A stretch of 64,000 bases of DNA from Beta vulgaris subsp. vulgaris (taxonomy: Eukaryota > Streptophyta > Magnoliopsida > Caryophyllales > Amaranthaceae), in NCBI RefSeq assembly GCF_026745355.1, contig NC_079208.1, positions 16,009,955-16,073,954 of the forward strand. The letters are read 5' to 3'. Both the position numbers and the translations under genes were made by a program. Shown in pieces: positions 1-11,563 of the stretch (the first letter of the stretch is position 1; each line of letters begins with the position of its first letter). Below the pieces are notes generated by a model that ran no database searches, had not been told where the DNA came from, and saw nothing but the letters and a program-made list of their open reading frames with translations.

Positions 1-841
1 AATCTAAACGGTATTATAATATTTATAGTTATAATTTATATTTCATATTTTTTGTGACATGCATGCGAGAAATGAAGAGATTGATACAAATTAAATACGA
101 TCGTTTTTTTTAAGGATATACGATTCTTTTTTAATGTATTAAACCATAAAGATTATCAACAAAATATATAAAATCAGAACATAAAGTACAAGAAAAACAC
201 AAATTAGATACTCAGATACTAGGATACTCAACTAATTTTTTTTGTGACATGCATGCGAAAAAATATACAGATTCATACATATTAAATACGAAATAAATTA
301 AATTGAGGATATACATGCACTTTTTATTGTATAGTTCTTTATAAAGTGGTAATTTTAGATCGATCAATTAATCATATATTCTTGAAATAATATAGGTACT
401 AATTAGTAAAAAAGCAATATTTTAACAATATTATAATATTTACAGTTATAATTTATATTTCATAATTTTTGTGACATGCATGCGAGAAATGTAGAGATTC
501 ATAAAAATTTAATACGATCGTTTTTTTTAAAGGATATACGTTTTTTTAATGTATTAAATCATAAAGATTATCAACAAAATATATAAAATCAGAACATAAA
601 GTACAAGAAAAACACAAATTAGATATTCAGATACTAGGATATTCAACTAATTTTTTTTTGTCACATGCATGTGAAAAAAATATACAGATTCATACAAAAT
701 AAATACGAAAGAAAAAAAAATTGAGGATATAGATGCATGTTTTTAATGTACTGTTTTTTAAGAAGGGGAAATTTTAGATCTACAAAATTATCATATATTC
801 ATGAAATAATATAATTATTAATTATTAAAAAAGCAAAATTA
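1..841. repeat. AT-rich tandem duplication, ~420-bp unit
   Basis: Two copies of a roughly 420-bp unit lie head to tail. The block around 11-121 recurs at 430-540, and the block around 245-420 recurs at 661-841. Each unit also holds two related half-units marked by the motif GTGACATGCATGCGA or a variant, at about 53, 245, 471 and 660. This suggests an older ~200-bp duplication followed by the larger one. No coding potential is visible. The array may continue upstream of the window. Confidence 0.8.
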
Positions 842-1224
842 AAACTATAAAACCACTACACCTGAAAGTAGTCGAAATCCTTGAAGTAATTCGTTTCTCC
901 ACTTCTTCTTCAATGGCAATCAACATAAAATCCGTTGTGAATGCGAAAAAAAAACTTTCCAAGATTAAATTTCCCAATTTCTAAATCCCATTTTCTGATA
1001 TTAAATCAGAAACCATATTAATAACCACTGTTTTCTCACATTTCTGCTGTTTTTTTTTTTTTGTTAAACTAATTTCTTTTTATCGTATAAATCTCTTTGA
1101 AAGAAATCTGGAAAGTATAGGTGGCAAAGGAAAGTTGCCATTTTGAAGAGAAGATGATCGTGATGAATGTTCGAGAGATAGAGAGAGAGTAAGAAGATGA
1201 ACGGCGAAATTTGTTTTTGGATTC
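842..1224. other. Unassigned AT-rich stretch
   Basis: No gene is supported here. The minus strand has a short open frame of about 28 codons near 855-930, too short and featureless to call. A GAGA-rich stretch at 1175-1190 resembles a 5'UTR or promoter but has no partner gene. Confidence 0.4.
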
Positions 1225-1628
1225 TTCAAGAACTTGGTTTTGTAGGTTAATATATATTTAGGTATTTAAGGTTTAGGTTAGGTAGTATTAGGTAGTGTAT
1301 AAAGAGTATCATATTAAGGTTGTGTTTAGATGGAAATGTATAATGGGCTTTAAAACAAGTTATATATATAATTGTGTATTTATATTGGGCTTGGAAATCT
1401 TATTTTATGTAAACTATGGATTTACCAATTTTTCAAGAACTTGATTTTGTAGGTTAACATATGTTTAGGTATTTAAGGTTTAGGTTAGGTAGTATTAGGT
1501 AGTATATAAAGAGTATCATATTAAGGTTATGTTTAGATGGAAATGTATGATGGGCTGTAAAACAAGTTATATATATAATTGTGTATCTATATTGGGCTTG
1601 GAAATCATACTATGGATTTACCAATTTT
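1225..1628. repeat. 207-bp tandem duplication
   Basis: The block starting TTCAAGAACTTGGTTTTG at 1225 recurs at 1432, an offset of 207 bp. It stays highly similar through the motif ATTGGGCTTGGAAATC and the following ACTATGGATTTACCAATTTT. Only a few substitutions and small indels separate the copies, so the duplication is recent. It is non-coding. Confidence 0.85.
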
Positions 1629-2123
1629 TTCGAAAATATAGAAATGTCATGTCCTTCTCATTAACCATTATAATTTTATTTCATTCATAAGTGTTATTTT
1701 ATGTAAACTAATAAATATGTTATTATCATCCATTCAATAGTGTTTCATACATATTTAAGAAAATTGTTAATTCATGCTAAATTTATATTATTTTATTTCT
1801 AAATCAACAATATAAATGATTTAATTTTTATTTATTGAGCAAACGTGGAAGTTCAAAATTCGCTTTTAGTATACTACACTTTAATTATTAGATGAACCAG
1901 TTACCTATTTTAATTTGCTTATTGATTGCTATACTTTGACAAGAACAACTCACTATAACATAAGTAGAATTATAACATTAATTTCATTGAACCTACATAT
2001 GAATTCAAACATATGCTATTAACGTGGAAAAAATTTCTTATTTTAGTTACCACTCATTCACTCAATCAATTGTTATCAAAAGAAGCTCAACAAAAATATG
2101 CAAGATAGAAGAGGAAGTTTATT
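1629..2123. other. Non-coding AT-rich stretch; probable Helitron 5' region
   Basis: No open frame or repeat is supported. The 5' terminus (A then TC) of the Helitron that follows should lie here or somewhat upstream, but I could not identify it with confidence. Confidence 0.3.
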
Positions 2124-5100
2124 ATGTTAGAAAAGCGTGCAAGATTTACGCGTTCCTCTGCTCCTATACGACCACGAAATAATATACCCACGCCTATCAA
2201 CTTACCTCTTAACGGACTCATCAGGTATAAATCGCAATTAAATTAAGTAATTAACACATATCATCCAACCATTTTGGACAATAATTAGTTATCCTTTTGT
2301 TTTCATATATACAACTAACATGTTTATTGTCTTGGCATTATAAGCAGTTTCCTCAACTTATGGATTATCTCCTTTATCGTCGACGATTACAAACTTCTCT
2401 ACTAATTCGTACGCAACTCCGATTCCTAATGGTGAGTGTATATAGTTTCTTTTATTTGAAAACGTATTACTTGCAAGATAGTAATGTAACATTACTCTTA
2501 ATGCAGTATTTTCGACAAGTGTACCATCTTCAAGTTCACAAGATATCAGTTGTCATGTGGACATGACAACTCAATCGTCATTAAGTGCTATAACACATAT
2601 TAGTATCGGTTAGTTTATAATAAATTATTCACTTATTGATTGTTAATTTGTCTAACAACGATACTGTATAAACAATTTAATCATATTTTGAAAAATCATG
2701 TGCGTCAGATAAAGAACATGCATCAAAGATAGCAAGGCATCAACGAAAACTTATAATTGAAGAGAAACGAAGTTTTGGTAATAAATTTAACTCTTAGAAA
2801 TATGACATGTTTATACTATTTCAGTTTGGCATAGTATGATCATAAATATATAATACGTTGTGACCAACTGACATCACCTATTGTCACTTGACATAGCGTC
2901 TACGCCATGTCCACTGTCAACGGAAGTTATACAACCTATGCGATTATGCAGTTCATTTAGATCAAAGACACGTGTTATCCGAAGTAGGCAAGTCCTTGAA
3001 TCGGTTTCAAAGAGAATCATTCCAGGTATGTTATAATAAATATTAATTAACTAATACAACACCATAAATAATGCACGGAAGATAAGTTATACAATTAGTA
3101 AACTTTTGTGTTTATGCATTAAAAACAAATAGTTTGTCTACAGATGACAATGATAGTGAAGGAAATGATATGCATGTTGACAATATTCAAATTCTATTGC
3201 GCGAGCAGAAATAATTGATCCAGGTATAAGTCGTGCAGTAAGGCATATAATAGTTTGGTATATTCTTTGTTATATCGTTGTTTTTTTTTTTACTCATTTT
3301 TTAAATAAGAATACATGTAAATCCTATAACGAATACGTATCATATATCCTTTTTTGTAGAGGCATGTAATGGTGTGACATTGCAGTCAATGTGCGTTAAC
3401 AGACTTACATATTTACTATCATGTTAACATTTCATTATAAAACACTAATTACAGTGAATAGTTTTTTCTTTATTGTAGAAGGTTATTCAGATTTAGGAGA
3501 TCCCACCTGTGTTTGCGAGTTCTGTGGAGCACAAATGTGGCTTGGTGAACGAGTAAACAAAGGAATAAGAATGGACGACCAAAGTTTGGGATGTGTTTCA
3601 TGCAAGGAAAAGTACAATTACCTTTACTTAAGCGTCCACCCCAACTTTTGGAAGATCTATTGAAGAAGAGACATAGTAGAAGTGCGCACTTCCTTGATAA
3701 TATTAGAGGGTATAACATGATGTATTCGTTCACTTCTATGGGAGGTAGAATAATTGCACCAACTACTCATGGTCGTGGTCCATATACATACAAGATTGGA
3801 GGTCAAAATCATCACTTGATAGGCAGTTTGTTGCCGAACGATGGAGCACGTCCTAAATTCTCTCAACTATACATATATGACACTGAGGAAGAGGTTCACA
3901 ATAGGAAGAATGCGGCAAGGTATTGTGCTAATTTACTGCAAATATTTGAACATGTCATTTGTATTAAATGTAATATATATATCCTCATTCATAATAAAGC
4001 AATGCTAACGTTTGAACATACTATATTGCGTCAGTTCTAAAGACCCTAATAAATTTGAAGATCGTGTCGTTGCACAATTGAAGGATATAGTTGATCAACA
4101 TAACCCATTGGCCAAGAGTTTTAGAATGGCAAGAGATCGTTTTGAATCAAACAACGGCAAGACTTAAAACTTAGGCTAATTGGAAGAAGGGATTCTGATG
4201 GAAGGACTTATAACCTTCCAACAACATCTGAAGTGGCCGCGCTTATAGTCGGAGACATTGATACAGCAGATAAGAGGGATATAGTAGTCCAAAGGAAAAA
4301 TGGAAGATTAAGGCAGATATCTGAGCTTCACCCATCGTATTTACCGTTACAATATCCACTGATTTTCCCATATGGGGAAGATGGATATCGAGTAGATGTT
4401 ATGCATAGAGACAAGACCGCATCAAGTAGTTCTACGAATAAAGAGAACGACTTACTATGCGGAGTGGTTTGCATACAGAATGCAAGATCGTGAACAAGAA
4501 GCTGATACTTTGTTATTATGTCGTCGGTTGTATCAACAATTTTTGGTTGACGGTTACACTATGATTGAGGCAGAGAGGCTCTCCTTTCTAAAGAATAACC
4601 AACAAAGTTTAAGATCAGATAATGTGAAGAATTTAAGAGGGGCTGTGGAAAGAGTGATACAGAGGGATCTTCCAATGGCAGTCGCGTTGTTATACCACCC
4701 TAATTCACAGGTGGACATAGCTACATGAGAGAGAACTATCAGGATGCAATGGCCATTTGTAGATGGTATGGTTATCCAGATTTGTTCTAACCTTTACGTG
4801 TAATGCTAAATGGCCAGAAATAAGCAGATTCGTTCAAAAAAGGGGACTTAGACCCGAGGACAGACCGGATATCATCTGTCGATCTTTAAAATGAAGCTCG
4901 ACCAATTGGTTAAAGACCTAAAGGAGAATGAGATATTTGGCCGAGTTAAAGCTGTACGTATAAATCAAACCGGTTAATGATGTTGATTTCTATACTTTTT
5001 TCATCTTTAATATATATTTTATTGAATTAATTGAATTTCATACTACTTTACAAAACATTTCTCTTAAAGATTAGTTGGTCTACTTATAAGGTTGTTCAAA

Positions 5101-8100
5101 TAATGATGCATACATATCTTCTTTTTTCTCCAGTTGTTTTACAGTTGAGTTTCAAAAGCGTGGCCTTCCCATGCTCATATACTTCTTTTCCTGCACCCTG
5201 CTGACAAATATCCACAGGCAAGCGATATTGACAAGATTATATGCGCTGAGTTCCAGATCCAATTGAGGATCCGGATTTGTATGAGACTGTTACGAAATGA
5301 TGCTACATGGTCCATGTGGTCCTCCAACACTAATGCACCTTGCATGGATCAAAATAAGTGCACAAAGCATTTTCCTAAAAGATTTATTGACGAAACAAAG
5401 GTTGATGAGGAAGGATATCCAGTTTATAGAAGAAGAGATAACGGAACCTCGGTTGAGAAAAACGGAGTGCATCTTGATAATAGGTTTGTTGTTCCTTATA
5501 ATCCACAACTGGTTCATAAATATCGTGCCCATATAAACGTTGAATGGTGAAATCAATCCAGATCGATAAAGTATTTGTTCAAGTACATAAATAAGGGTTA
5601 CGATAGAGTAATTGCCGATGCTTATCAAAACAGAAAAAGCTGCGATGATCCACAAAAGATTGATGAGATTAAAATGTATTACGACTGCCGTTACATATCT
5701 GCTTGTGAGGCAGTGTGGAGGATATATGGATTTCCTATTCACCATCGAACCCCTGCTGTTGAGAGATTGAGTTTCCATCTACCTGGGGAGCAAACGTCGT
5801 CTACACTGACCAGATGGATGTGGAGATGTACTTGATAGACCTAATGTTGATAGCACAAAGTTTTATCGTGGATGGAATGCAACCAAAAGTATGAAGAAGC
5901 AAGACAGTTGACTTATGTAGAGTTCCCCAGAAATTTGTTTGGAAACAACCTACGCAGAATGGGCACCTAGGTCGAAAGGGTTCTCACTTGGCAGGGTATA
6001 CCATGTGCTCCAGGTTCTGGTGAGAAATACTATCTAAGAACGCTCCTTAATTTTGTCAAAGGTCCGACGTGCTACAGGATATAAGAACGTTGATGGTTAT
6101 GTGTATCCAAACTTCAAAGAAGCTTGCTACGCAAGGGGGCTGCTTGATGACGACAAGGAATACATAGACGCCATAACAGAGGCAAGCTTTAGAGAAACGG
6201 GGCATTATCTGCGGAATCTATTTTGCATGTTACTTATGTCTGGTAGCTTATCTAAACCAGAAGACATATGGGAAAAGACATGGCACCTACTATCTGATGA
6301 CCTTCTATATAAACAATGTCGTATTCATAAAAACAAAGGTACAAGCTACAGTACTTTGCGACTTACTTTGTTATCGCTTACTTGCATGTTTAATAATTGT
6401 GCAACGAAAAAAGGATCACGAGGACATCAATGAAGGTAGCTAATATTAAATCTTCTCTATCGTGTTGCAGATTTAACTCTAACTGATGAACAAATTCAAG
6501 CTTTTGCACTGGTAGATATTGAAGCTAAACTACAAAGTAATGGCAGTAGCCTTCGAAAATTCAGTGAGATACTTTTCCAGATGAATTAGTCGTGTTTGAA
6601 GGTCAAAATAAGCTAATAGCGGATGAGCTTTCATATGACATACCCTCATTAATTCAGGAATATGACAAACGTTTCCATGTCTAACCGAAGAACAACTAAT
6701 GGTTTTCAACGAAATAATGCACTATGTTAATGGCCAATCAGGAGGTGTGTTTTTTGTATACAAATATGGAGGCACAGGTAAAACATACATTTGGAGGACA
6801 TTGTGTGCTGCAATTAGGAAGATGGGTGAAATTGTTTTGCCTGTATCATCAAGTGGAATTGCATCCCTACTTCTTCCAAAAGGTCGAACCGCCCATTCAA
6901 GGTTCGGGCTTCCACTCAATGTTTGTGAAAACTCTACGTGTGTAGCTATTAGGCCTGGTTCTGACTTAGCTGCATTGCTCATGAGAACAAAGCTAATTAT
7001 CTGGGATGAAGCACCAATGATGCACAAATATTGCTTTGAAGCACTTGATAGGAGTTTAAAGGACATAGCTATTGATCGAGATAATTTGCATCGACCATTT
7101 GGAGGTAAAGTTGTTGTCTTTGGTGGTGATTTAAGACAAATTTTCCCTGTTATACCCAAGGGTACAACGCAAGACATAGTATTTCACCTTAAACTCTTCG
7201 TTTCTATGGGATTCATGTAAGGTTTTGAAGCTTACACGCAATATGAGACTTCAATCATGTTCTTCTTCGTCTACCGCTAATGAAATAAGGGACTTCTCAG
7301 AATGGATACTGAGCGTTGGTGATGGCAGAGCTGGAGGGCCCAATGATGGAGAAGTCGATATTGAAATAACTGAAGATATTCTTATAGACGGTGGAGATGA
7401 CCCCATATCATCGATTGTCGACAGCACATACCCTTCACTCACTGATCACCTTTGGGAAGCCAAATACTTCCAAGAAAGAGCAATTCTAGCTCCAACTAAT
7501 GAAATAGTTGAGAAGGTAAATGATCATGTGTTGTCCACAATTTCAGGTGATGAGAAAATTTACTTGAGTTGTGATGCAATTAGTAAAGATGAAGCGAACT
7601 TAGGGGCTCATGATATATATTCTACTGAATTCTTAAACACAATAAAGTGCTCGGGCCTGCCAAATCATAGTATTAAGTTAAAAGTTGGTGCGCCGATCAT
7701 GTTGCTTCGTAATATTGATCAGACATCTGGATTGTGTAATGGCACGAGGCTGGTAGTGAAGCATTAAGGCAATCGAGTGATCGAAGCTACTGTCATTTCA
7801 GGGAGCAATGTTGGTGACAAGGTATTCATCCCACGAATGACACTAACACCTTCTGACTTAACAAAATTTCCTATCAGATTTCAAAGACGGCAATTTCCTT
7901 TGACTGTGTGTTTTGCCATGACAATAAACAAAAGTCAAGGACAATCATTGTCACACGTTGGGTTGTATTTACCAAGGCATGTTTTCAGTCATGGTCAGCT
8001 ATATGTCGCTATTTCCCGAGTCACGAGCAAAAAAGGACTTAAAATTCTTATTTGTGATAAAGAGAATAATATGGGCAAAACAACCACAAATGTTGTTTAT

Positions 8101-8124
8101 AAGGAAGTGTTCCAAAATGTATAA
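2124..8124 (+). pseudogene. Helitron RepHel protein (Rep plus PIF1-like helicase), broken
   Basis: The start is an ATG at 2124. Small Ser/Thr-rich exons with plausible GT-AG introns follow up to about 3240. A Cys-rich block with the motif CEFCGAQMW starts near 3510, and the plant Helitron signature PPQLLEDLL at about 3640. The Helitron-like N domain includes ELHPSYLPLQYP near 4325. A Rep region follows, with a His-Ala-His triplet at 5170-5178. The helicase has Walker A GGTGKT near 6770, Walker B IIWDEAPM near 6995, and the C-terminal block [11 protein letters not shown] near 7993. Breaks include a shift near 3590, stops near 4165 and 4725, a one-base loss next to the HUH triplet, and a TAA near 7765. 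In the family, Rep nicks and joins single strands and the helicase unwinds DNA. Confidence 0.85.
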
Positions 8125-8240
8125 CTTCATACACATTTTTGTAATTTTTGTTAATATAACTTTTACTTATTCTTTCATTACAAAATTTGTTGTCTGCTAT
8201 TCGTTTCATTGAAAATTTTGTCTTATTAAGCAAATCACTT

Positions 8241-8272
8241 CCCGTGCATTTTTGCACGGGTCCCAAAACTAG
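8241..8272 (+). other. Helitron 3' terminal hairpin and CTAG end
   Basis: CCCGTGCA (8241-8248) pairs perfectly with TGCACGGG (8253-8260) around a TTTT loop. TCCCAAAA and then CTAG (8269-8272) follow, with T at 8273. This is the textbook Helitron replication-stop hairpin plus CTRR end. Confidence 0.92.
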
Positions 8273-8713
8273 TGTTATCGATATTTTTGTTGCAACGATA
8301 ATTTTTTTTTATCAAACTTTTACATCTCAAATTTGAATAATTTTTATCCTTTAGTCGAATTCAAGTTCCAACTTAGAACTTCAACTCCCTGTACCAGATC
8401 AGCTAAACAAACTTCATGTTTTGCTGAAATTTTATACTTTCCATATATGCGAAATCTTATGTCACTGTTATTTAATGGTGTGATAAGAAATATTTATGAT
8501 TTCTATATGGAATTACCAATAAGCTTTAGTAAAATTATAATTAATTAATATAAAATAATAAGGTTATATAACAGGGATATTGTTGAAGGACTCATACACC
8601 TAAGATATAAGGAGTTTGTTGTATCGTCAATATGGGATCATCATCAACTAGATATGTTAATTAAATGATTGGAAATAACCTAATAAGTTATAACCATTAT
8701 AAATCATACATGG
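8273..8713. other. Unassigned AT-rich stretch
   Basis: There are only short open frames with no recognisable domain. I see no repeat or RNA gene. Confidence 0.4.
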
Positions 8714-8715
8714 TA

Positions 8716-8955
8716 CTTCCTCCGTTCCATAATAAGTGAAACACTTACTATTTTAGATCGTTTCAGAATAAGTGAAGCAAACCTTAAATAGAAAAAAGAA
8801 AGTGATAAAATGACAAGAGTACCCATCACAAACTTGTGTGGTTTACTTTTCTCTCTCCTCCCTTTGATAATGTAAAGGTATTTGTATTTTTTTGGCTTTT
8901 GAAAGTGATTTTTATTAAATCTTGTGCCTAATTCCTATGTTTCACGCAGAGGAAG
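8716..8955. mobile_element. Stowaway-type MITE, degenerate
   Basis: The left end CTTCCTCCGTTCC and right end GGAAG (preceded by CAGA) form imperfect terminal inverted repeats. TA duplications flank it at 8714-8715 and 8956-8957. The 240-bp AT-rich interior has no coding capacity. The terminal consensus matches the CTCCCTCCGT family found elsewhere in this window. Confidence 0.75.
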
Positions 8956-8957
8956 TA

Positions 8958-9381
8958 TAACTATATACTTTTCAATCAATCAAAATATTTCGAAAGCTAT
9001 ATATATCTTTCTTTTTCATAAATCTCCAAAGATACTCAATTTTTCCAAAGCTGTGAGATAGTTGTATTGCTATGTGACACAATAGATATATTGGTAATAT
9101 TTTAGACATTAAGCTATTACCAATTATATAGCCCTTTTCCCATGACAATGTCATTTTCCTTTATATAAAATCACAATTCAATATCCAATTTTTAAAAATT
9201 ATGTCATCTAATCTAATTGTTTTATTAACTTTTCGGACATGGTTAGAAAACTTAAGATTTCAACAAAAATCAAGCAAGGATTTGCTTACTTCAACTAATT
9301 GGAACGATGAATCAATCAGCCAATTTAGGATTCTGGGGTTTCTTCCTTTTGATAACTTGAATCACAACATTGCAGCACATT
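8958..9381. other. Unassigned stretch between MITE and Helitron fragment
   Basis: AT-rich, with only short shadow-like open frames. No domain or repeat is recognised. Confidence 0.35.
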
Positions 9382-10430
9382 AATCCTACCAACTTGCATA
9401 TACCTTTTGGTGGGAAGGTTATGATATTCGCTGGTGATTAAAGACAAATATTGCCGGTTATTCCATAAGGAAGCATACAAGATATTGTATTCACTGTGAT
9501 CAATAATTCTTCCCTGTGGGAGTTTTGTCATGTGCTTCAACTTATGCAAAATATGCGGCTCATCAAAGGATTTTTTACTTCAGATTTAGATGAGGTTAGT
9601 AATTTTTCTAAACGGATATTGAATACTGGAGATAACAAAGAGCGAGAACCAAATGATGGGGAAGCCGTTGAGGAAATTCTAGATGAAACTTAGTTGAAGG
9701 AGGTGATGCTCCAATTGTTGCTATTGTTGATACACGTATCCTGACCTTGAGGATCATGTATGAAAAGCAGCTTCTTTCCAGGAAAAAGTTATTCTTGCAC
9801 CGATAAATGATATTGTGGATATAGTTAATGACCATGTCCTGTCGCAATTGCTAGGTAAAAAAACAATATACTTGAGTTTTGAGTCAATTTCAAATGATGA
9901 AACCAACTTTGGCATCCATAAGCTTTATTCTACCGAATTCGTCAATACCATTACATGCTCTAGATTACTGAACAATAGTATAAGATTAAAGGTCGTGCAC
10001 CTAAGGAGCATTGACAAAACATGTGGTATATGAAATAGTACAAGGTTGGTTGTTAACCACCTAGACAATCGCATCATTGAAGTTGTGGTCATATTTGAAA
10101 GTAATGTGGGCCACAAAGTTTTTTTTTTCCGCGGATGATGCTCACCCTGTTTGATTCAACAAGGTTTATACAATCAAATTCCAAAGAAGGCAATTCCCTT
10201 TGGTTGTGGTTTTGAAATGACAATAAATAAAAGTCAAGGATAATTTCTCTCACATGGAGGGTTGTATCTGCCTCGACCAGTTTTTAGCCACATGGACAAT
10301 TTTATGTGGCAATATCAAGAGTTAGAAGTAAAAAGGAACTGAAAATGTTGGTTTGTGATAAAGATACAGGAACGTCAAATACAACAACTAATGTAGTCCG
10401 AGAAAGTACTTCAGAACAAGTAATCGTTTT
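9382..10430 (+). pseudogene. Second Helitron PIF1-like helicase fragment, heavily broken
   Basis: Conceptual translation in shifting frames gives the same order of helicase blocks as the copy at 6700-8124: an FGGKV block near 9400, a LMQNMRL block near 9541, a YSTEF block near 9925, an INKSQG-like block near 10205 and a final YVAISRVRSKK block near 10300. Numerous stops and shifts are present, and the whole Rep half plus the Walker A segment is missing. It represents the C-terminal half of an older Helitron of the same family. Confidence 0.8.
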
Positions 10431-10758
10431 CGATGTTGGAATATATGTTTTGAGTGTTACAATTATTTAATTACGTATAAGAATGTCAGTGTTGAATATA
10501 CTTATAATGATGGTGTATTGGTATTTTAATTTTATGCATTCGCGTATATTAAACCTTTATTGTTTATGTAGCTTGATGTATTTAATAAAATTTTCAAAAA
10601 TTGGAACATTAAAACTTTCCATGCTTTACGCATGCATTACGCATGGGTGGAAGAACTAACTGCGTATTTTATATTATAATGATATGACTTTTTGTGTTTT
10701 ATGTTTGTCACATTCATACTATTTAAACTTCTTTTAATTGAACTCAAACAATTGGCAT

Positions 10759-10793
10759 CCCGTGCATTTTTGCATGGGTTTTAAACTATTAGT
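10759..10793 (+). other. Degenerate Helitron 3' terminus
   Basis: CCCGTGCA (10759-10766), loop TTTT, then TGCATGGG (10771-10778) form the same 8-bp hairpin as at 8241, with one G-T wobble. Seven bases and then CTATTAGT follow where CTAG-T is expected, so the end is mutated. It closes the second Helitron remnant. Confidence 0.7.
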
Positions 10794-11368
10794 TGTATTA
10801 TAAAATAAGTTTTTCAAAATTATTTTATGTAAGTTTTTGTGATCTTTTCAAGAATAAATATAATATTTATATAGCAAATCTGTATGACACGTTAGAAAAA
10901 ATCTACTAATACAATATTAATTTTGTTTGGAAGAAATATTAATTATAGAAAGAGAATACATGAGAGAAGAATATGATAGTTCTTTTTATAGGTTGGATTG
11001 AGAGTTACATACATGTCCAACAAATACATGTAAACTATGCATATGTTTAGAAAAAGAATTAAATTCTCGGACTAACCTACCAGGAACGATGTAATCGCTA
11101 GACTTGTTTTACAATCTTACGATAATAATATCTGGAAAAGAATTATAATCAAATCACAATATAATCGCTAGGCTTGTTATACAATCTTACGACATCAATA
11201 ATATTTTAACACTAGATAAAACAAGTATTTTATGCATGCACATTCATATATTTGTAATTTTTTGAGGTGTTGTTTTTTAATGGGGGTCTTAAGTTCCTTC
11301 CATCAGTTTGTGGCAGGTTTGTGCATGATACTTGGAACTTCAAGATATTGACATTAATAGAGACATAA
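10794..11368. other. Unassigned stretch
   Basis: A short direct repeat (AATCGCTAGRCTTG with ACAATCTTACGA) occurs near 11090-11130 and 11160-11195. Otherwise this is AT-rich DNA with no supported gene. Confidence 0.4.
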
Positions 11369-11563
11369 AAGTTCTCCAAACCATGTTGAATTACAGAAGT
11401 AACAATTGCCTTATATAAAATTTGTATGTAAAGGTTAGGTCACTAGCTAAGAAGAGAGATGAGAGAAACGAGAGTAGTGAGAGAAAACCCTAGTGAGATA
11501 AACCTTAAACATTAATGTCAGATTGTTACCAAGAGAAAACCCAAACCCCAACTAACCTAAGCC

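Larger units (their letters stand above)
2124..8272 (+). mobile_element. Autonomous-type Helitron, decayed; 5' end not resolved
   Basis: This rolling-circle DNA transposon is recognised from two independent signals. First, remnants of a RepHel protein run in order: N-terminal cysteine-rich part, Helitron-like N domain, Rep (HUH) region, PIF1-like helicase. Second, a canonical 3' terminus is present: an 8-bp perfect stem with a TTTT loop at 8241-8260, eight bases, then CTAG at 8269-8272 followed by T. Helitrons end in CTRR and insert between A and T without a target duplication, so 8272 is a firm boundary. The left boundary given is only the first recognisable coding position. The reading frames carry many stops and shifts, so this copy cannot encode its own transposase. 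Confidence 0.85.

Noticed and set aside
1584..1600. TCTATATTGGGCTTGG as the 5' end of the Helitron at 2124-8272
   Set aside because: It is part of the 207-bp tandem duplication and differs between copies, so there is no support as a terminus.
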